Origin: Acutalibacter sp.
GTDB lineage: Bacteria; Bacillota; Clostridia; Oscillospirales; Acutalibacteraceae
Reading direction: 5' to 3'
Assembly (NCBI GenBank): GCA_022801475.1
Contig: JAAWSH010000035.1
Span: forward strand, 1-10,381
Length of the DNA: 10,381 nucleotides
Positions 6,784 to 10,381 of the stretch are shown here, piece by piece. The stretch's first letter is position 1, and each line of letters opens with the position of its first letter. Both the position numbers and the translations under genes were made by a program. The notes under the pieces were generated by a model that did not search any database, had not been told where the DNA came from, and saw nothing but the letters and a program-made list of their open reading frames with translations.

Positions 6784-8187
6784 TTGTCATCCATCAAGAC
6801 TAGATACATTGGCACCAAGGCGTTTTATCTTTCCGTGGTGGCGCTTATCATCCCCATGGTGGTGCAGCAGGGCATCACCCAGTTTGTAAACCTGCTGGAT
6901 AACGTCATGGTGGGCCGCCTGGGCACCATTCCCATGTCTGGGGTGGCCATTGTAAACCAGATTGTGTTCATCTTTAACCTCACCATTTTTGGCGGCATGT
7001 CCGGGGCCTCCATTTTTGGGGCCCAGTACTACGGCAAGCGGGACTTTGAGGGCCTGCGCTACACTTTGCGCTTTCGGCTGTACTTTGCCCTGGGATTTTC
7101 TGTGGTGGGCATTGGGGTGCTGTACTTTTTTGGGGAGGGCTTCTTCAGGCTCTTCCTGCACAGCGGGGCCGCCACGGCCCAGGAAATTGGCGAGACCCTG
7201 GCCCATGCCAACAGTTATATGCTGGTCACCCTGTGGGGGCTGCTTCCCTTTGCTGTGGCCAGCTGCTTTTCCAGCCTGCTACGGGAGACCGGCGAGACGG
7301 TGATTCCCATGGTGGCCAGCATTATCTCCATCTTTGTCAACCTGGTGCTGAACTACCTGCTTATCTTCGGCAGCCTGGGCTTTCCCAAAATGGGCGTGGC
7401 GGGCGCCGCTTTGGCCACGGTGATTGCCCGGTATGTGGAAATGTTCTACCTGCTGGTAGAGTGCTTCCGGCACAAAAAGCGCTTTCCCTTTTTCCAGGGG
7501 GCCTTTAAAAGCCTGGGGGTGCCCCTGCCCCTGGTGCGGCGCATTACCATTACCGGCATGCCCCTGATGCTAAACGAGGGCCTGTGGTCTGTGGGAATGT
7601 CCATGATTCAGGCCTGCTACGCCACCCGGGGCCTGGGGGCTGTGGCTGCCGGGAACATTAACGGAACTGCCTTTAACCTGTTTTCCCTGATTATGATGTC
7701 CATGGGCAACGCGGTGTCCATTATGGTGGGGCAGCAGCTGGGCGCCAATGAGATTGAGCGGGCAAAGGATACCACCCGCAAGCTCATCGCCTTTTCTGTG
7801 GCGGTGAATGTGGTGATGGGCGGCTTGTTTATGGCCAGCGCGCCCTTTATCCCCTATATCTACAATACCGAGCCCGCTGTGCGCCAGCTGGCCACCCAGC
7901 TGTTGTTGCTTTCTGGCGGGTTTCTGCCCTTTTCCTCTTTTGTGCACTGCGCCTATTTTACCATCCGCTCCGGCGGGCGCACCTTTATCACCTTTTTGTT
8001 TGACTGCGTGTTTACCTGGGTGGTGTGCCTGCCCCTTGCCTGGGTGCTTAGCTACCACACGGGCCTTAGCCTGCCCTGGATGGTGTTCTTTGTGCACTGC
8101 GCGGACAATGTACTAAAAGGGGTCATTGCGGGGATGATGTTAAAGTCCGGCATTTGGGCCAAGAACGTGGTGAACGCCGCCGGGTAA
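6784..8187 (+). CDS. MATE family multidrug/toxin efflux transporter
   Basis: This is a polytopic membrane exporter that expels drugs, metabolites or other small molecules in exchange for Na+ or H+. It is 467 aa from the TTG start (473 from the ATG at 6766), which is normal for the family. About twelve hydrophobic segments are visible as two homologous halves: MatE 1 at roughly residues 15-175 and MatE 2 at roughly 240-400. Family hallmarks include the N-terminal VNLLDNVMVGRLG (35-47), LLRETGETVIPM (165-176) and the GVAGAALATVIAR segment (204-216). The substrate cannot be predicted. No promoter is clear immediately upstream, so transcription may read through from the DUF4317 promoter across the repeat element, which could lower expression. 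A GCCGG-GTAA-CCGGC hairpin spans the stop codon. The PHP gene follows after 47 bp and is probably co-transcribed. Confidence 0.92.
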   Translation: MSSIKTRYIGTKAFYLSVVALIIPMVVQQGITQFVNLLDNVMVGRLGTIPMSGVAIVNQIVFIFNLTIFGGMSGASIFGAQYYGKRDFEGLRYTLRFRLYFALGFSVVGIGVLYFFGEGFFRLFLHSGAATAQEIGETLAHANSYMLVTLWGLLPFAVASCFSSLLRETGETVIPMVASIISIFVNLVLNYLLIFGSLGFPKMGVAGAALATVIARYVEMFYLLVECFRHKKRFPFFQGAFKSLGVPLPLVRRITITGMPLMLNEGLWSVGMSMIQACYATRGLGAVAAGNINGTAFNLFSLIMMSMGNAVSIMVGQQLGANEIERAKDTTRKLIAFSVAVNVVMGGLFMASAPFIPYIYNTEPAVRQLATQLLLLSGGFLPFSSFVHCAYFTIRSGGRTFITFLFDCVFTWVVCLPLAWVLSYHTGLSLPWMVFFVHCADNVLKGVIAGMMLKSGIWAKNVVNAAG

Positions 8188-8234
8188 CCGGCAGGGCCCG
8201 CCCTATATTACCTGAAAAAGAGGCAACACAGTAT

Positions 8235-8963
8235 ATGAATGAACTGAAAGAAAAATTTCCGTACCGTTACGAGACACACTGTCACACCTGCTGGTGCAGC
8301 GCCTGCGCCCAGGACACCCCCCAGAACATGGCCCGGGCCTACTATGAGCAAGGCTATGCGGGGATGATTATTACCGACCACTTTCTGCGGGGCAACAGCT
8401 GCGTGGACCGGCTGCTGCCCTGGCGGGAACAGATGGAGCGCTACTGGCAGGCCTATGAGGCCGCCGCCCGCTGGGCCCAGGACAAGGACTTTGACGTTCA
8501 CTTTGGCATTGAGCACCACTATGGCGATGGCAAAGAGGTGCTAACCTATGGCATTGACCTGGAATTTCTGGCAGCCCATCCAGACATCCACCTGCTGCCC
8601 CTCTCCGAATACGCCCGGCTGGTTCATGAGGCGGGGGGATTTCTCTCTATGGCCCACCCATACCGGAACAGGCCCTATATCAACCAGAAGGTAAAGCCCC
8701 AGCCAGAGTACCTGGACGCGGTGGAGGTCTATAACTTTTACAACTACCCCCAGGAGAACGTCCAGGCCCAGGAGCTGGCCCGGGCCCAGGGGCTTTTGGC
8801 CACATCCGGCGGGGACGAGCACAGCCGGACCGGGGACGCCATAGGCCAGGCGGGCATTGCCCTGAAGCGGCGGGTAAAAACCAGCGCCCAGCTGGTAGCG
8901 GAGCTGCGCGGCGGGGACTATGGGATTTATATAGACGGGGAGCTGCGGCGCTGGTTGGGCTGA
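8235..8963 (+). CDS. PHP-domain metal-dependent phosphoesterase
   Basis: This is a 242-aa stand-alone PHP-domain protein, expected to bind two or three metal ions and hydrolyse a phosphoester. The substrate is unknown; relatives include histidinol phosphatase and the nucleotide phosphatase TrpH/YciV. The metal-binding motifs are complete: HCH (His15, His17), TDH (Asp48, His49), the IEHH glutamate (Glu93), AHP (His141) and GDEH (Asp194, His196). A Cys-rich patch next to the first motif (THCHTCWCSAC) is unusual in its density of cysteines. I chose ATG 8235 because it begins a few residues before the first motif, with a weak AGAGG (8219-8223) upstream. An ATG at 8154 would overlap the MATE gene, has no ribosome site and would add 27 unconserved-looking residues. 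There is no signal peptide, so it is cytoplasmic. Confidence 0.85.
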   Translation: MNELKEKFPYRYETHCHTCWCSACAQDTPQNMARAYYEQGYAGMIITDHFLRGNSCVDRLLPWREQMERYWQAYEAAARWAQDKDFDVHFGIEHHYGDGKEVLTYGIDLEFLAAHPDIHLLPLSEYARLVHEAGGFLSMAHPYRNRPYINQKVKPQPEYLDAVEVYNFYNYPQENVQAQELARAQGLLATSGGDEHSRTGDAIGQAGIALKRRVKTSAQLVAELRGGDYGIYIDGELRRWLG

Positions 8964-8991
8964 TAAGGGCCTTGCTATGCTTGCCCGGCTT

Positions 8992-9035
8992 GATCGTAAA
9001 CGCAGTTTAAAAGCGGTCGAATACCTCTTTTGAAC
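8992..9035 (+). repeat. Dispersed palindromic repeat, copy B
   Basis: The block (GATCGTAAACGCAG at its start, CTCTTTTGAACT at its end) aligns in direct orientation with copy A, sharing GTAAAC, the AAAA-CGGT core and CTTTTG. It is the most diverged of the four, with 14 of the first 20 positions identical to A and one indel. It begins 28 bp after the PHP stop codon. Confidence 0.45.
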
Positions 9036-9053
9036 TAGGCGACGTAGCCGCCC

Positions 9054-9097
9054 AGCTTGAAAATCCGTACATACCGATTTTTAAGCTGTTTACTATA
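9054..9097 (-). repeat. Dispersed palindromic repeat, copy C
   Basis: Read on the minus strand this block starts TATAGTAAACAGCTTA and continues AAATCGGTATGTACGG, nearly identical to copy A. The core AGCTTGAAAATCC... to ...TTTTTAAGCT (9054-9087) is a 34-bp imperfect palindrome. It faces copy B; between the two are only 18 bp. Confidence 0.6.
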
Positions 9098-9113
9098 TCA
9101 CATCTTCTGAACC

Positions 9114-9138
9114 TGGCGGCACGGGTGTGCCCGCGCCA
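9114..9138. other. GC-rich bulged hairpin between repeat copies C and D
   Basis: TGGCG (9114-9118) pairs with CGCCA (9134-9138), and inside it GCAC (9119-9122) pairs with GTGC (9127-9130) around a GGGT loop, leaving a three-base bulge (CCG). No T run follows, so it is not a terminator. It lies midway between two repeat copies of the same orientation and may belong to a larger composite repeat. Confidence 0.3.
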
Positions 9139-9144
9139 TTCTGC

Positions 9145-9186
9145 TGGAAAAACGGTATGTACCGGTTTCCAAGTGCGTTTACGATA
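9145..9186 (-). repeat. Dispersed palindromic repeat, copy D
   Basis: On the minus strand this reads TATCGTAAACGCACTTGG followed by AAACCGGTACATACCG, matching copy A in layout and most positions. CGGTA-TG-TACCG (9153-9164) is the perfect inner palindrome and TGGAAA/TTTCCA the outer arms, offset by one base. It ends 14 bp before the bidirectional terminator. Confidence 0.55.
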
Positions 9187-9200
9187 CCCTTCCGGAATAG

Positions 9201-9236
9201 AAAAAGGAGCCGCGTCCTGGCGGCTCCCTTTTTTGT
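9201..9236. terminator. Bidirectional intrinsic terminator
   Basis: GGAGCCGC (9206-9213) and GCGGCTCC (9220-9227) form a perfect 8-bp stem with a 6-nt loop. On the plus strand it is followed by CTTTTTTG, and on the minus strand by TTTTT (from AAAAA 9201-9205). It can therefore end both the minus-strand PotD-like gene, whose stop is about 40 bp away, and plus-strand transcription arriving from the PHP gene. Confidence 0.85.
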
Positions 9237-9265
9237 TTTATGGGGGCTAAATGGCACGCCCCTTC

Positions 9266-10381
9266 TTATGCCAGCTCTCGCTTTCTCTTCCGGCGCTTAT
9301 AGACCACAATGGCAATGTACAGGGCCAAAAAGCCCAGGATAATGGCCACCAGCACCGCCGACTCTCCTGGGCCGCCCATCTTTACCTCTGCCCAAAGGGT
9401 GTCCACCAGGCGGGCGGTGTCCTCCGGCAGGTTTACAAACACCTGGGTGCGGCTTAGGGTCTCCGGGCTGGGGTAGTACATGGGGCTTTCTATTACCTCT
9501 GGGTCCAAGTACTCTTTGGCAGCGGTTTCTGGGGTGGAGTAGCCCACATAGTCCATGTTGGCCCCCGCGATTTCCGGGTCGCACAAAAAGTTAATGTACG
9601 CCTCGGCCTCCGTTTTATGGCTGGCGGTTTTGGGCACGCAGGCAGCGTCCACAAAAAAGTTGGTGCCCTCCTCTGGCACGGTAAAGGCAATGTTTTCGCT
9701 GTTTTCCACCAGAATGGCCGCGTCCCCGGCATAGTAGGGGGCCAGCCAGGCCTCGCCGTTTTCCATTTTGTCAAAAATCTGGTCCATTACATAGGCCTGC
9801 ACCAGGGGCTTTTGCTCCTTTAAAAGGGCGGCGGCCTGGCGCCAGTGGGCCGGGTCTGTGGTGTTCACCTCTTGCCCCAGCAGGAACTGGGCAATGGCAA
9901 AGGAGTCCCGGGGGTTGTCAAACATCAGGATTTTCCCCGCGTACTGGGCGTCCCACAGGCTTTGCCAGCTGGTGACCTCTTCTACAAAGTCTGTGTTGTA
10001 AAAAATGCCCACCACGCCCCAGGTATAGGGCACAGAGTAGAGGTTCTGGGGGTCATAGTCCGGGTTTTTAAACTGCTGGTCCACGTACTGAAAGTTGGGG
10101 ATATTGGCAAAGTTCAGGGGGGCCAGCATGTCTCCGGCAATGAGTTTTGAGATCATATAATCCGAGGGGATGATGACGTCATAGTCCGCGCCGCCCCCGG
10201 CCAGCTTGGAATAGAGAGATTCGTTGCTGTCAAAGGTGGTATAGTTCACCTGGATGCCGGTGCGCCGGGTGAACTCGGCGTTCACATCCATAGAGCCGTC
10301 GGTGCCGTTGGCAATGTATTCGCCCCAGTTGTACACGTTCAGGGTGACGTTTTCCGCCGCTGCCGCCCAGGGGGAGAGCAG
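9266..10381 (-). CDS. potD: PotD-like spermidine/putrescine-binding protein, N-terminus cut off by window edge
   Basis: This is the substrate-binding subunit of a polyamine ABC importer. 371 codons are visible and the frame stays open to the right edge, so the start and most of the signal peptide lie outside; the GTG at 10336 is internal. The visible part begins with a signal-peptide end (SPWAAAAE, a type I cleavage pattern with no lipobox Cys in view). The PotD signature VYNWGEYI follows at residues 16-23. Other PotD-like blocks are SNESLYSKL, YDVIIPSDYM, YSVPYTWGVVGI, DNPRDSF and VGYSTPE. The C-terminus is unusual: residues 342-361 are a strongly hydrophobic helix followed by a basic tail (KRRKRKRELA), predicting a membrane-anchored binding domain. 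The potABC genes are probably upstream, beyond the right edge. A permease-PotD fusion cannot be excluded because the N-terminus is missing. Confidence 0.85.
   Translation of the reverse strand: MLSPWAAAAENVTLNVYNWGEYIANGTDGSMDVNAEFTRRTGIQVNYTTFDSNESLYSKLAGGGADYDVIIPSDYMISKLIAGDMLAPLNFANIPNFQYVDQQFKNPDYDPQNLYSVPYTWGVVGIFYNTDFVEEVTSWQSLWDAQYAGKILMFDNPRDSFAIAQFLLGQEVNTTDPAHWRQAAALLKEQKPLVQAYVMDQIFDKMENGEAWLAPYYAGDAAILVENSENIAFTVPEEGTNFFVDAACVPKTASHKTEAEAYINFLCDPEIAGANMDYVGYSTPETAAKEYLDPEVIESPMYYPSPETLSRTQVFVNLPEDTARLVDTLWAEVKMGGPGESAVLVAIILGFLALYIAIVVYKRRKRKRELA

Noticed and set aside
8179..8192. GCCGG-GTAA-CCGGC tetraloop hairpin on the MATE stop codon
   Set aside because: A five-pair stem is easily found by chance in GC-rich sequence, and no T run or conserved context supports a function.
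8154..8234. Longer PHP protein starting inside the MATE gene
   Set aside because: There is no ribosome site before ATG 8154, and the added residues are basic and unlike the start of PHP proteins.
9127..9457. Small plus-strand open frames in the tail-to-tail gap
   Set aside because: They are assembled from palindromic repeats, the terminator and the antisense of the PotD-like gene, and lack ribosome sites.

Overview
The window looks like a chromosomal segment of a gut-type Clostridia, most likely an Oscillospiraceae/Ruminococcaceae relative. This rests on Gram-positive AGGAGG ribosome sites, a DUF4317 gene (a family known mainly from Firmicutes), LplB/YtcP-type sugar permeases, a moderately high GC content and many intergenic palindromes. 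The genus cannot be fixed from the sequence alone.

Positions 1-5146 hold a four-gene plus-strand sugar operon. A sigma-A-like promoter (51-80) and a leader of about 150 nt precede two ABC permeases (235-1188 and 1209-2123), a lipoprotein solute-binding protein (2189-3901) and a cytoplasmic family GH27 alpha-galactosidase (3931-5067). A strong intrinsic terminator closes the operon. Together these genes would capture an alpha-galactoside oligosaccharide, import it and remove its galactose inside the cell. No ATPase and no regulator is encoded here, so the importer probably borrows an MsmX-type shared ATPase.

Positions 5147-8963 hold a second plus-strand group. It has a good promoter (5268-5296), a DUF4317 protein (5336-6484), a MATE-family exporter (6784-8187, TTG start) and a PHP-domain metal-dependent phosphoesterase (8235-8963). 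Between the DUF4317 and MATE genes lies an unusual element of about 290 bp (6467-6757). It is built from repeated units, each a small hairpin plus the shared string GTCGCGGGGGCGTTCG: two units in direct orientation on the left and one inverted on the right. The element begins inside the DUF4317 reading frame and supplies its stop codon. It is the most novel-looking structure in the window.

Positions 8964-9265 are a tail-to-tail intergenic region with three copies of a 41-44 bp imperfect palindrome. A fourth copy follows the sugar-operon terminator at 5145. A bidirectional terminator (9201-9236) ends the region.

From 9266 to the right edge a minus-strand gene encodes most of a PotD-like polyamine-binding protein, cut off at its N-terminus. 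It ends in a transmembrane helix and a basic tail, unlike the usual soluble or lipid-anchored PotD.
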